From contig OU744723.1 of NCBI GenBank assembly GCA_916613615.1, positions 29,464,296 to 29,528,295 of the forward strand: a stretch of DNA of 64,000 nucleotides, read 5' to 3'. The DNA is from Steromphala cineraria (Eukaryota; Mollusca; Gastropoda; Trochida; Trochidae). The notes beneath the pieces were generated by a model. That model had not been told where the DNA came from, made no database searches, and was given only the letters and a program-made list of their open reading frames with translations. Of this stretch, positions 11,112 to 22,440 are shown in pieces. Positions within the stretch are counted from its first letter, which is position 1. Each line of letters starts with the position of its first letter. The position numbers and the translations under genes were made by a program.

Positions 11112-11672
11112 CTTTTACTTGTAAAACCAGATGTCTCCCCCATACACCACCATTTCAGCTGAATTAAGTTTTTTCACATTCGTTATAGTGTTTTAAAACT
11201 CAAATTAAAACCATATTCTTTCTATAAAACAACAAACTGTAAGTTTTGGTCATATTTAAATGAATTGTTAATCATCATCTCCGCAGTTTGTCATGCTTAA
11301 GAAAATAGCGAAGTCCTAACTGTTTCTATGGAAATCCAAAAATATAAAATTGAAAAGAAGTTTAAACTCCCAAAAGACAAACTTACATGATATGAAGAAG
11401 ATGTTTACCAGATTTGGTGAAGATTGATAGAGTAGTTTTCGAGTTATCCTCCGCAAAATGATAAAGTCCAAACTCTTGCCATGGGGACTAGAAATATAGA
11501 ATTGAAAAGAAGTTGAAACCCCCAAAAAGACACATCAACATCATATGAAGAGGATGTATACTCAATTTGATGAACATTGGTCAAGTTTCAGAGTTACGCT
11601 TCAGAAACGAATGAGAACGTCAATGCAGACCCCGATGGGAACTCAATCGACCCTTCGTGGGAGACATAATAC
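11112..11672 (+). mobile_element. Possible hairpin-ended element, ATGTCTCCC family
   Basis: ATGTCTCCC (11131-11139) is matched by the inverse GGGAGACAT (11659-11667). Just before it is a palindrome TTTTAC-TT-GTAAAA (11113-11126), comparable to the 5' hairpins of related elements although its loop is 2 nt. The body holds two diverged units of about 155 bp sharing ATTGAAAAGAAGTT (near 11348 and 11501). There is no clear GGAC tract. Confidence 0.5.
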
Positions 11673-11857
11673 AAATGGATGTCAAAATAAAACATTCATT
11701 TTGGTAAAGATCATCTACTTCATAATGTAAAGAATAAGAAGGTTTTAGCTGAAATGAAAGATGAATTTAATGGGATACCTATTTCTGAATATGTGGGGTT
11801 AAGACCTAACATGTACTGTATACAATTATCTGGAAAGAAGAAGGCTAATTGAATCAA

Positions 11858-12053
11858 ATGGTATGTTAATTAGGAGATAAACATACTGTGTTTGGAAATA
11901 AGCGGCATATAACAGATTTATTATAGCTCTAATTTAATTTAAAGTCAAACTTGTCGCGTGAGGCTTTAAATGGATAATTTAGAGCTATAATAATTCTGTT
12001 ATATGCTCGTGATTTCCAAACACAGTATGTTTATCTCCTAATTAACATACCAT
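11858..12053. mobile_element. Foldback MITE with about 75-bp terminal inverted repeats
   Basis: The left arm (11858-11932) and right arm (11979-12053) are near-perfect inverse copies, starting ATGGTATGTTAATTAGGAGA and ending with its complement, around a 46-bp loop. Total length is 196 bp with no coding capacity. No convincing target-site duplication was seen, so the superfamily is unknown. Confidence 0.85.
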
Positions 12054-13090
12054 AATAACGATTTAAAATTGAACTATATTCTTTTGCATTGACTCGGGTG
12101 TGCTGTGTCATACGTTTTGTTATTTCGTGTCGGTCGTTAGCATTTTGAACATGTTAAGTTCTGTATAATTTCACAAATTTGTCGTCGGTATAATTGCATT
12201 GGTGTTTAAATAACTTCAAGGTTAGTGTATGCCGCATTTCGATTTAATTTGTATGATATTCTTGCCGGTCAAACTTTTTCGGGCCCCTTTTGATCTAACG
12301 CTACAGAATGACGGACCATGCCAACAGGAATCTGAACTGTTGTCACTGACTCAGTGTCGTGTATTCTAACGGTTTTGACCGACTGCAAGCGTTAAGCTTG
12401 TGGATAGTTTCAATAAATTTGATAAATAATGTACATACTACGCAAAAATGGCAAATTTTTTATGAAAACTTCAGACACAACAGCAGTATTTGAGAACTAC
12501 TGTGTGCTAGGCAACAAATGAATTCTTGCGCATTCGACGAAGTAAACAGAACACCGAATAACCACATTATACGCCCTCTGAATTTTCACAGTAGTCAATC
12601 AAAAATGAGTATTTTGTACATTTATGGTAGAATGACCAATGTAAAGAGGCATTATTCAGTAAGACGACTTAACATGAAATGAATTCTTCGAGAATTGATG
12701 GGCATAAGTATGCAGGAAGGATAGATTAAACATCCTTATGCCCACTGGATTCTAAAAGACTAATGAATGATAATAGTGTGAAAAGAATCTCCAAAGAATT
12801 TCCTATAGTTCTGAGGGATACTTGAAAGGCCTTGCAGCTGTAAATAACTTTTCTAAATCTGCTAATGTTAGTAAAGCAACTCCCAAGAATTAATTACTGA
12901 AACAAGCTATTTTACAAATATATTTACCTCCTCCTTAATATATACCTATACCATAACTCAATATTTTACCATTAGGGCTTTAGAAAGAATATACAAAGGA
13001 AGCCCACCAAATAATAAGTGCTCATTTCAGATGTTAAAATCAGTTTGATGTTTTCTTAGCTCAAAACTTGTTCCTCTACCTCAGCGGAAA
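12054..13090. other. Intergenic, nothing recognised
   Basis: No sustained frame, repeat or structural element was found. Confidence 0.5.
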
Positions 13091-13096
13091 AAATAG

Positions 13097-13309
13097 TTAA
13101 AAGGATCTGAAACAAGACTTTCTGAGCTTATTCTTGATGTAACATCCTCAGTACAAGACATCAAGCAAGAGATTTCCGAGCTGAAGACAAAAGTTGACAG
13201 TATTGAGCACGACATGGCTGGACAAGGTGCAGAAATAAACAAAGTAAGAATAGATATGACCTTAGATGACATTTTTGATATTGGAGCAAATTCTGATACG
13301 TATATATGA
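13097..13309 (+). pseudogene. Coiled-coil fragment, possibly a LINE ORF1 relic
   Basis: An open stretch of 70 codons between a TAG (13094) and a TGA (13307). It reads TRLSELILDV, then QDIKQEISELKTKVDSIEHD and GAEINKVRIDM, with a leucine/isoleucine heptad pattern of a coiled coil. Coiled coils of this kind occur at the N-terminal side of L1-type ORF1 proteins, but also in many host proteins. No ATG begins the frame and no RNA-binding domain follows, so it is a fragment at best. Confidence 0.35.
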
Positions 13310-14005
13310 CCTACGACTTTGTCATGTTAACTTTTGCAGAGTGTACAGAACCCTAGGATCTTAGCGAATCTTCTCCTTTAAAAGAAGAATAATGCATCAG
13401 CAGAAATGAATAACATTTTCCGGACTGATTCCTGACATGTTTAGCTTAGTGCTGAACAGGCTGTAAATGTGGCTGAATCCTTTTGTCGTCGCTTGTGACT
13501 ATATTTATTATAATCTTTCCGCATTTCCTGCTTTAAAAAAAAAAAAAAAAAGTTTGTAGGTCCCTTGGTTTGGTCGCCATCTTGATTGAAAGCACTTTTT
13601 ACAAAAGTCAGAATCCTCACTCTGCAACTACTGGTTTTAGAAAGCTGAAACTTACACACAATGTAGCTAAGACATTGCCTTTAAAAATGGAAACCTTTGA
13701 TTTCTTGAATTCTCAAAAGTTTTTCCAGGGAAAATGTTCGTAGTCAGGTGACTTTTGTCATTCTACCATTTTCAAGGGGCAATCAATTAAAAAGTTACAC
13801 CCACAAATGTACCATTTTTTCAGGAAAGTAGGACAAATTTGTATAGTCTAGGAATCTATCAAAACATTGATCACAAACACATTTTGCACTGACGATAATT
13901 TGTCAAAGTTGACCAAATAAACTTTAACACATTTTTGGTGAAGATTTGTTTTCAAGACCAAACGCACGGGTTAGCGCATAGGTAGAAGCAATTGCACCTG
14001 TCCTT
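13310..14005. other. Intergenic with a 17-A run
   Basis: A poly(A) run at about 13534-13550 has no retrogene or SINE body before it that I can identify. The rest is unremarkable. Confidence 0.45.
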
Positions 14006-15210
14006 AACTAGAAATATGTGCATGTGATGCACTGTGATGTCCCCCGCTAACATTTAATCCGAAAGTGACCCTACCCCCATTATGTACAAATTTCAAATTG
14101 TTTCCATGGAAACCAGCAAAATAACAATTCAGAATAACCAAAGTAGTAAAAGGCACCACTCCCCCAGTAGTTCTAACCACATATCAAGTCATAAAAATAT
14201 TTTGAATAGTTTTTAAGCTCAAGTATGGAAACAGACCCTACCCCCCATATACACCTAGTTCAACTTGTTTCTATAGAAACCAGAAAAATAATTCAGAATA
14301 ACTAAAATAGAAAAAGGCACCACTCCACCACTAGGTCTAACCACATACCAAGTTTTGTAAAATCATTTTAAATAGTTTTTGCGATATGGCCCGGAAATGG
14401 TCCTCCCTCCATATGTTCTAAGTTGAAACTGTTGCCATGGAAACCAGGAAAAATTATATAATTCAGAATGACCTAAATAGCAAAAGGCACCACTCCACCA
14501 CTAGATCTAACGACATACCAACTTTCGTAAAAAAAATATTGAATACTTTTTGAGATATGGCCGGGAAACAGTCCCTACCCAAATATGCACTAAGTACAAA
14601 CTGTTGCCATGGAAACCAGGAAAAATTATATAATTCAGAATGACCTAAATAGCAAAAGGCACCATTCCATCACTAGATCTAACCACATACCAAGTTTCAT
14701 AACAAAATATTGAAGGGTTTTGGAGATATAGACCGGAAACGAAAGCATCCCCCAATATGCAATAAGTTCAAAATGTTTCCATGGAAACCAGAAAAAATTA
14801 AACATTTAGAATAACCAAAAAAGCAAAAGGCACCACTCCAGTACTAGATCTAACCACATACCAAATTTCGTGAAAAAATATTGAACGGTTTTGGAGATAT
14901 TGTCCGGAAACGAAAGCCTCCCCCAATATGCACTAAGTTCAAAATGTTTCCATGGAAACAGGAACAAATTAAAAATTCTGAATAACCAAAATAGCAAAAG
15001 GCACCACTCCAGTACTAGATCTAACCACATACACATTTTCGTGAAAAAATATTGAACGGTTTTGGAGATATGGTCCTATGGTCCGGAAACGAAAGTGTTA
15101 CGGAATTACGGAACTATGGAACCACGGAACCACGGAACCACGGAACCACGGAACCACTGACGGATATGAAAACATTATGTCTCCCGCAAAGCTTTGCGGG
15201 GGACATAATG
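14006..15210 (+). mobile_element. Hairpin-ended element, ATGTCCCCCGC family, with 170-bp repeats
   Basis: It starts AACTAGAAATAT, then hairpin GTGCAT-GTG-ATGCAC (14018-14032) and ATGTCCCCCGC (14037-14047). It ends GCGGGGGACAT (15196-15206), the right arm of a hairpin whose left arm is TATGTCTCCCGC. The body has six tandem units marked by CCATGG at 14104, 14435, 14607, 14779 and 14950 (CTATAG at 14271), spaced 164-172 bp. A GGAACCACGGAACC tract at about 15105-15160 sits just inside the 3' hairpin. About 1.2 kb, non-coding. Confidence 0.8.
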
Positions 15211-15214
15211 AAAA

Positions 15215-15960
15215 GGGCATAGTGAGTGGCAACTTTACTTTGGGACTTGGATTTTTTATTATTTAGAAGGGTTTGACCTTCCGGCCTATCATATTGGCAG
15301 ATGTGACATGGCAGGAAGTGACATACTCAGTTTACTCTTTTCTGAAGAAAACTATCATCCTTGTTGAACTTTGAAGTATGCTTTTATTGCCAGCTAGATG
15401 TTCTTCGCTTTGTTGCTGTAGATATTTATTGCAAACACGGAAAGAAGTAATAAAAATTAGACTTATGTCACAAAATCCTTGCACATCCCCTACAGGGCAA
15501 GGAAAACCTAGCTCCAACGTTCAGTATACTAAGAATAATGCCAAATTCGCTTGAAATCGTATTTCAGACCTCTAACACATCAAAAAGTTCAAAATGGTCA
15601 CAAGAGCTCATATTTATGGCTGAATCCTGTTATTGGATTGTATAAGCCTTCAAAATCTATTGGAAAAGCATTAGGAGCGCATAAAAGTGTAGAGAGTTGC
15701 TTTGTGCCTGATATTTATTGCAAACACAGAAAGAAGTCGTGTAAATTAGACTTATGTCACTAAATCCTTGCACATCATCACAGTGAAACGTAGCTTCAGC
15801 ATTCTGTACACTAAAAATAATGCTAAATTCCCTTGGAAACATATTTCCGACCTAAAACAACACATCAATAAGCTCAAAATGGTCACAGGAGCTTATAATG
15901 GCTGAATCATGTTATTGTCACTTGGTTACTATATTTGTATTTCTATTTAACATTGGTTAT
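15215..15960. repeat. Two diverged direct repeats, offset 289 bp
   Basis: Segments near 15421-15635 and 15710-15920 share GATATTTATTGCAAACAC, TTAGACTTATGTCAC, AAATCCTTGCACATC and CAAAATGGTCACA in the same order. No coding frame was recognised. It is probably part of an unclassified dispersed repeat. Confidence 0.7.
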
Positions 15961-16300
15961 GTATTTTATATTGCCTGTATATGTGACTATATATACATTT
16001 GGAACTCTAAAATAAAAAAGTTGAAACCTGCAAAAGACATCTAAACATTCTTTATGATCAATATGAATTTTGGTTTAAAAAAACCAAAACTGTTCTAATC
16101 AAAATACTAAATGATTCCAAAATAATGTTTACTGTTATGTCATAAAATACGTAGCGCATTTTGACAATTATTTATGCGTCAGAAGGAAGAAGAAAACATG
16201 CCCTTTTATTCAATGTAATATTCATGCATATGCAATGAATACTTTTCACACAGCGAGCCCCGCACAAACATATTTTCTCTGTTGAACTGTTGATAAAACA
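15961..16300. other. AT-rich spacer
   Basis: No supported feature. Confidence 0.4.
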
Positions 16301-16775
16301 CATGCTTCCCGCTTGATATTTCAAAAACCAAGTGGCGCGTTCTAAGACATGATATATCGATGGAAAGACAATAAAATTCCCCTCAATTTAGTATATAATT
16401 TGTATGTGCACACATGCAAATAATTATACTAAAAAAAGTCATCGACTTTCACGCTTGATATTTCAATAACCAAGTGGCGCTATAAAACATGATACATAGA
16501 TGGAAAGAGCATAGAATTGCCTTCGATTTGGTATATCTTTTGTATGTGCGCACAGAGAAATAATTATACAAGAAAGGCCGCAAAAATATATACTTTTGCT
16601 CTTGATATTTCACTAACCAAGTGGAGCGCTATAAAGCATGATACATCGATGGAAAGAGATTAAAATTGCCTACAATTTGGTATATCATTTGTACATGCGC
16701 ACAGAGAAATAAAGATGCAAGAAGCCCCGCAAAATGTTTTGATGTCTTTATACATCGGCAATTTTTTTTTGTTTT
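16301..16775. repeat. Approximately 144-bp tandem repeat, three copies
   Basis: CTTGATATTTC occurs near 16313, 16454 and 16601. Each unit also has ACCAAGTGG, CGATGGAAAGA, a TTTGGTATAT stretch and TGCGCACAGAGAAATAA. Diverged copies recur at 19790-20115, so the family flanks the piggyBac element on both sides. Confidence 0.75.
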
Positions 16776-17607
16776 GCCATGACGTAACGGGAAAGTTGTC
16801 CCATGACAAAACTTATATGATCAGGTTATGATGAAGTACGAGGTTTTTTACCACTTCCGGGCATCGCCTTGATTTATGGTTTTATTTCCATAAAAAATCG
16901 AGTGTGATCAGAATTTTGTTTTAGGAATTTTCAATATTTTTATTGCGGGCCTCGCCATGAGAAATAGGCTGAATTAACCCTTAGCCCCTCAAACTTCAAC
17001 ATTCAATATCAGGTTTACTGAAATTCAAAAATAAAGTTCGGTGTTATTCCAAGATGTGAAACAATTAGCATATATGTAGGGCGAGGTGTTCCTTTTCGAG
17101 AACACCCTATGTCATGGCTTACGTTGCCCAGTACCCAGTAACTTTTGTAATCCACAAATGACAATCAGAACTTCCCTGACGTAGATGGTAGTTGTGTTCG
17201 CGACTAGCAACCTCAGCGCCTAGGAAGTCAGAAACTTCATCAAGGTGAACAAAAATTGAGAAAAATCCGGTGGCTGGCGGTGCCGTCGGCAACTGCAGCA
17301 TGTCGGGTGAAAACACATCCAAGTGTTAGAATGTGTCTGGAACTTAGAAAATGTCCAGATTTTCGACTTTGGGGGAGACGTATGGGGGAAAAAAAGGGCT
17401 TAACCGGGACAAACGTCCAAATGTGTGTATTTTACATGGCCTTGGGCGCCGTCGGTGCCGATGGTTAAATTGTTTCAAATGCTTTTAAATGACGGCCAAT
17501 GAATGTCCATGAAGCTCACATTGGATTTCTCTGTAAAATGCTCTTGAGTTGTCGTTCTTTCTTGCATATGTCGAAATCTTTTTCAATAATTACAGATGAT
17601 TTAGAGG

Positions 17608-19492
17608 ATGCCAAGACCGAAACCTAGAAGGCCGAGGACTGGCGACGAGGAGTTTAATGTCGAAGTCCATGCTGACATAGCCTCTGATATGGAGACTATA
17701 GAGGAGAGTGATAGTGATGATAGTGACGGTTTGATATCGGACATGGACAGTGATCCAGATATAAGAAATATTGCAAGAAATATACTAGCTGCTACGGACG
17801 AAGCTGCTAGGGCTGGTGGTACTTCCACAGAAGATGAGTTCAGTGGCTTTGATGAGCAATACAATGACATGGACACACATTATACTGAAGAGGGTGATTT
17901 CATGTCCAAATGGAAGGAAGGGCCGAGGCCACGTGGACATGTTTATTTGCCTTTCAGTGGCAAGACTGGTTTGGGACAGTTCAGAGAAATGCCAGAGCAA
18001 CCACAACCTATTGACTATTTCGACCTGTTCATAAATGAAGAGGACTACGGAATAATGGCAACAGAAACCAATAGATATTTTCACCAAGAATGTGACGGCA
18101 AGGTTCTTTCCCCTGGTTCGAGGTTGCACCAGTGGAAGGATACGAATGCTGAGGAGATGAAAGTATTCATAGCAATGACTATCGCCATGTCCTTAGTTGT
18201 ACAGAGAAACTTTTCAGAGTATTGGACTACCAGTGATGTGACGTCGACGCCTTTCTTCCCAAAGTGTATGCCCAGGGACAGGTTTTGGCTCTTGCTCACA
18301 TACCATCACCTATCTGATAACAGTACAATGCCGGGACGAAACACACCTCAGTTTTCCTCAATAAATAAACTTGGCTTCTTGTATAACCGCATCATACATC
18401 GATTTTCCAGAGTTTATACCGCATCAACATATCTCTATTGATGTGGGATTGGTGCCTTGGAAAGGCAACCTCAGCTTCAAGGTCTACAACCCTGACAAAC
18501 CAAAGAAGTATGGAATTTAAGCTTGCATGTTGTGTGACTCCCACAATGGATATGTTTGTAAATTCAAACTCTACACTGGAAGAACCAACAAAGCTGTTTC
18601 TTTAGGTGGAAAAACGTATGATTTGGTCATGGATCTGGTCGAGGATTATTCCGGCAAAGGATATAATTTTTACATGGACAATTTTTATTCATCTGTGACA
18701 TTGTACATAAACTTGTGGGAGTGTGGTTTTGGGGCGACGAGGACGTTGAGAGGTAGTCATAACAAAAGAATGCAAAGAAGGTTTCCGTGCTGCAACAGCA
18801 CAATCAAGACCTTCTACTCATCAGGTATGAGGGAAAAAAATCAGTCTTGCTTGTAGCGGTATGCACTTGTTTGGAATAACCCCTGCCAGGATTACCTCCC
18901 TTTGTTGTTAGTTAGACATATAGAAATAAAGAAGTGTCTTGGTCGACTCGAGTCTACTTTCACCCCTCACTACACTTTTAATAACGTTTAAAGACGTAAC
19001 ATTGCTTATGCCCACTGTTGAAGACGCAAAAAGAACAGGATGACTGGCGAACCACATACAAAACCTTGTATTGTGCATGAGTACAATAAGTACATGGGTA
19101 CGTGTTGATCGTGCTGATCAAATGTTGTCGTACACTCCGTTCAAACTGAAAACTCTAAAGTGGTGGAAGCGTGTTTGGTTTCATATCCTCAATGTTGCTC
19201 TTTTGAATGCCTACGTTCTGTATAAAGAACTTTCAACAGATAAAAGACAAGCCGTCAATTCAGGAAAGAAATAGTTCAACACATTATAACCTTTTCGGAC
19301 ACAGACAAGGTTCAAGTCTGCGCAGACGTCCCCGGGGTCGGCCAAGTACTTCAGCGATGTGCAGCGCAAGCTACCAACCAGCCAGTTCGTAAGTAGAAAA
19401 GAATAGGAAAAGAAACTTCATTCGAATGTGTAGAATACAGTGTCTGTCTGTGTGTAACGCCATGTTTCCGACTATACCACACGTCAAGAGAT
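17608..19492 (+). pseudogene. piggyBac-type transposase, near full length, multiply frameshifted
   Basis: A DDE/D transposase that excises and integrates at TTAA. The first frame (17608-18441) has an acidic Ser/Asp-rich N-terminus, then ETNRYF, MPRDRFW and HHLSDN. After a frameshift near 18425 it continues ISIDVGLVPWKGNLSF (first catalytic Asp, codon 18440), then a nonsense TAA after KKYGI (18518-18520). Next come YVCKFKLYTG and YNFYMDNFYSS (second Asp, 18677). A 107-bp insertion follows (18868-18974), then PTVEDAKRTG and, after further frame changes, YNKYMGT and VDRADQMLSY (third Asp, 19107). KTLKWWKRV, RRRPRGRPSTS and a tail CFRLYHTSRDY complete it. The span minus the insertion equals roughly 590 codons, the family norm. 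At least five lesions; dead. Confidence 0.85.
18868..18974. mobile_element. Short LTR-like insertion in the transposase
   Basis: About 107 bp that do not fit the piggyBac reading begin TGTTTGGAATAA and end CACTACA (TG...CA, like LTRs). They contain AAATAAAG near 18925, a possible poly(A) signal. No clear target duplication. It could be a solo LTR of a small retroelement or unrelated sequence. Confidence 0.3.
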
Positions 19493-19784
19493 TACTGTAA
19501 AGCATAATTACATCAGTCTCACAGAGAAGGATGATGATAATGGACAGGAAGAAGATAAAGAAAGAAAGAGGTGGAAGTGTGGACAGTGCATTCTCGACCT
19601 TGTTAGGTCCCAAAAGATTTTTCTTCGCACCAATAAAGGTTATTTTTGTTATATGCTGTGGTTGGATATCTTGTAAAACTATTTCTAAAAATAAATTATT
19701 CTTTTTGATTTCTTAAAAACGACGGAGAAAGTCAATGTAAGCTGTCCGTGGAAGTTCAACTAGAGCCAAATCATGAACCCCAAC

Positions 19785-20115
19785 ACTTTTTTGGCACTAT
19801 ATATCTTTTGAACGTGGAAATTTCAAATCATTTATATCATTGTAAAGGGGGAAGAACGAGCTTCAATTCTATGTGTCATTTGTACATGCCCACGAAAAAG
19901 TAAAGAAACTGCAAGCGCCGTGACATCTGTCGCAAATATCCAACTTTTTCTCAAAAATGATTGAGGGTATCCACCTAGCGGCATTCGTATCTCACGAACC
20001 GATAGAGATAATTATATATTTTTTTCACTGTCGTGGAGAGGAGATAATTGTCTTTAATTACACGTATCATTTGTATATGCGCACACAGAAATAAAGAAGC
20101 GGCAAGCGGTGCGTG
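19785..20115. repeat. Diverged copies of the 144-bp repeat, right of piggyBac
   Basis: Two units contain TATGTGTCATTTGTACATGC (near 19880) and CATTTGTATATGCGCACACA (near 20070), followed by AAATAAAGAAGCGGCAAGCG, resembling 16680-16740. Frames in this area on both strands lack known domains. Confidence 0.55.
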
Positions 20116-20760
20116 GAATAAAAGACATCGCCCACACGCACTAGTTGGGCTATCGCTAATTGAACATGCATGTTTCTCATGCACTGGCACCCCCGGGCAT
20201 AACGGTACCGAGGTGCCTCGCGGTTCCACTGTGCATGCGAGGGGATATGTTCCACCTAAAAATCTGGTGAGTTCAGAAGTTTTTGTGTATACTTGTGCAG
20301 TTTTCATCTTTGTATCTTTTGCGCCGTTACGCGTATTATCATGATTCTTTGCAATCATGAAAACGAACATATCCTCTACAGTTCCATATAAAATTCGTAA
20401 TATTTTTTAGATATCTATATAGAGGAATAGTGTATCTAGAAGTCCATGTAAAAAGAATTATTGCTTGTTTGTAAATAAAGATTTTATAAGGCTCTCAATT
20501 AAGACAATATTTAGATTTTTTAAAAAAACGTTACAGACACGCTAAAAATTTCATTCAAAGTCGCAGTTATGTATCAACTATTCGACTACGTGACCCGCTA
20601 GGTATTTTTGTTTGGAGCACGATATTACGACTGGGATTCGCGAAATAGATACACTAGTTGTTGTAAAAACGCACGCGGCTCGCTACAGAAAATAATTCAG
20701 CCAGGTGGGGCTAATTAGCAGATAACAGTTGCTGGATCCGAATATTCAGCCAAAGTGCCT
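20116..20760. other. Intergenic, nothing recognised
   Basis: No repeat or domain was recognised. Open stretches at about 19975-20370 on both strands have no family signature. Confidence 0.45.
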
Positions 20761-20764
20761 TGTA

Positions 20765-21400
20765 GAGCATATAAAGGATTCAGCGTCGTGAGGGTAAAGG
20801 GTGGGGCCCCTGTCGCCCTTCTTAAAGGCCACGGGGTCACCAAAGCTATGAATTATAATCCTAACTAGTCAAGCACACTGTGGTCTAGAGATGAAGTCGA
20901 AAATGTACAAACTTATATTTTATAATATATTTTATCAAAAGTTATCCAAAAATATTTTGTTTCACTCCGTAGACCAAAAAATTGAAAATTTACAAGCAAT
21001 TTACAAGTATATCCAAATTCTTTTTAAACAACAATTGGAGCAATAATGCGTAGGCAAAATAATTTAGAACTGAAGGATATGAAATAGAGCCATTGACTCT
21101 GTAGCTCATCAGGCTTCATGTTCATTTTTGCTTTAGGGTGTGGTCAATGTGGTTCCCCCTAAGTAGGGGCCATGGGATCAGCAATCCTAAAATTAAGTAT
21201 ATACAGGTAGGTGATGTGATTTCAGATACTGGTAATCAATTCAGAAATGGAAAATGCTTAGGATCCAAGTAAAAGGTTTACCAATCCCTTTTTCGGGGCC
21301 ACAGAGTCGACAACGTTATTATATCATAATCCTCACTAGTTAAGAACTCTTTAGTGATTTTATAATACTTTATGTCTCTTCATATAAAAAAATTATAATG
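20765..21400 (+). mobile_element. TAGCTCATC-family element fragments
   Basis: A body unit at 20790-20910 (GGGGCCCCTGTCGCCC, CACGGGGTCACCAAAGCTA) precedes a 5' end: AGAGCC-ATT-GACTCT hairpin with one mismatch (21086-21100), then TAGCTCATCAG (21102-21112). A further body unit follows near 21290-21350. The matching 3' end may be GATGAGCTA at 25377-25385, with later insertions between, or may be lost. Confidence 0.55.
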
Positions 21401-22440
21401 GAAATCTCAATCTGGTAGTTAAAACTCAGAAGAGGCTAAATCAAAGATAGCCACCAAAAAATTGAAAATATTCCCAAAATGTCAATAACAACCTTTAATC
21501 ACGAATGTACTACATCATATAGATTGGAAATAATGGAGGGGAAGTAAATGTATTTATAATGATTGAAAAGATATAATAAATATCAAGCTATCTTCAAGTT
21601 ATTCCTGAAATAATCATTATTTTCCCTTATTTTCTAGGCATCAATATCATAATGAAAACATCCTTTCATAGACAGTTCTTTTAGTTCAAAACGAGATCAC
21701 CTTCAAGTTCTGTTTTCTAAAAGTTCATGTTTTTCAATAGTAATAGTCATAATAAAAGGCATCATAATCATAAGTTTCAACATCGATCATCATCGTCAGA
21801 CTCACTCCATGGCATGTCAAGGTCGCCACATGTCACTGTGCTTTCGGTCCATTGGAAAGGAATTGACAACTTGGCAGTTTACAGTCCCTTGTGAATGTGC
21901 ACTTGCAAGTTTAGAAATGCATTTTCAGCAAATCTCAATATGACCATTTTCTTCAAGCCATCCATGACCATTTGTCTGCAGCGGTGTTGGATATTCAGCC
22001 TCTAGACACCTGTTCCATATAGAAGCTTGATAGTTTGCCCTCAGGAGGTGCATTGACAGACAATCAGAGCAGGGTGGTAGTTGTCCTGGTTCAATTGCCC
22101 CTTATCTCATCTGGAACAAGTGATAGCACAATTCATTCACTTTCTTCACTGAACATACTAGCGCAAACATGCAGCTAGTGAATGCTTCAAACAGGTCTCC
22201 CAAATCAGCTTGATTTAACTTCATATCCTTCCTTACTATCAAATCAGCTTTCTCAACTTCTTTCACATTATGTTAAGATCGGGCAGCAGATAGCTTTGTG
22301 TGTTGATGGCAGCCATTAAAGGGATCAGTCATTGCATTACATTGTCATTTTAAAAATATGTGTATGTTACTTCTTCTGTTTCTTCTGTTGGATCGTGCTT
22401 CCAACAACGGTGCCCCTAACACATATTCTTTCCTTTTGTC
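21401..22440. other. Intergenic, possibly the LINE 3' UTR on the right
   Basis: No frames or repeats were recognised. The right part could be the 3' untranslated sequence of the minus-strand LINE relic that follows. Confidence 0.35.

Larger units (their letters stand above)
16974..19710 (+). mobile_element. Decayed piggyBac-type DNA transposon
   Basis: TTAA at 16974-16977 is followed by CCCTTAGCCCC, a plausible piggyBac-like terminus (piggyBac inserts at TTAA and ends CCC). A subterminal palindrome GGTGTTC/GAACACC lies at 17085-17106. The transposase relic fills 17608-19492 and an AATAAA occurs near 19688. I could not find the matching GGG-TTAA right end, so the right border is approximate. 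Flanking 144-bp repeat copies on both sides suggest insertion into that array. Confidence 0.6.

Noticed and set aside
13534..13550. Poly(A) run as a retrogene or SINE tail
   Set aside because: No coding or SINE body precedes it on the plus strand and no target duplication was seen.
17608..19492. Domesticated piggyBac-derived host gene
   Set aside because: Frameshifts, a nonsense codon and a 107-bp insertion break the frame; domesticated genes keep it open.
19975..20370. 131-codon minus-strand and 98-codon plus-strand frames
   Set aside because: No conserved motif; both overlap the 144-bp repeat remnant and neither has supporting signals.
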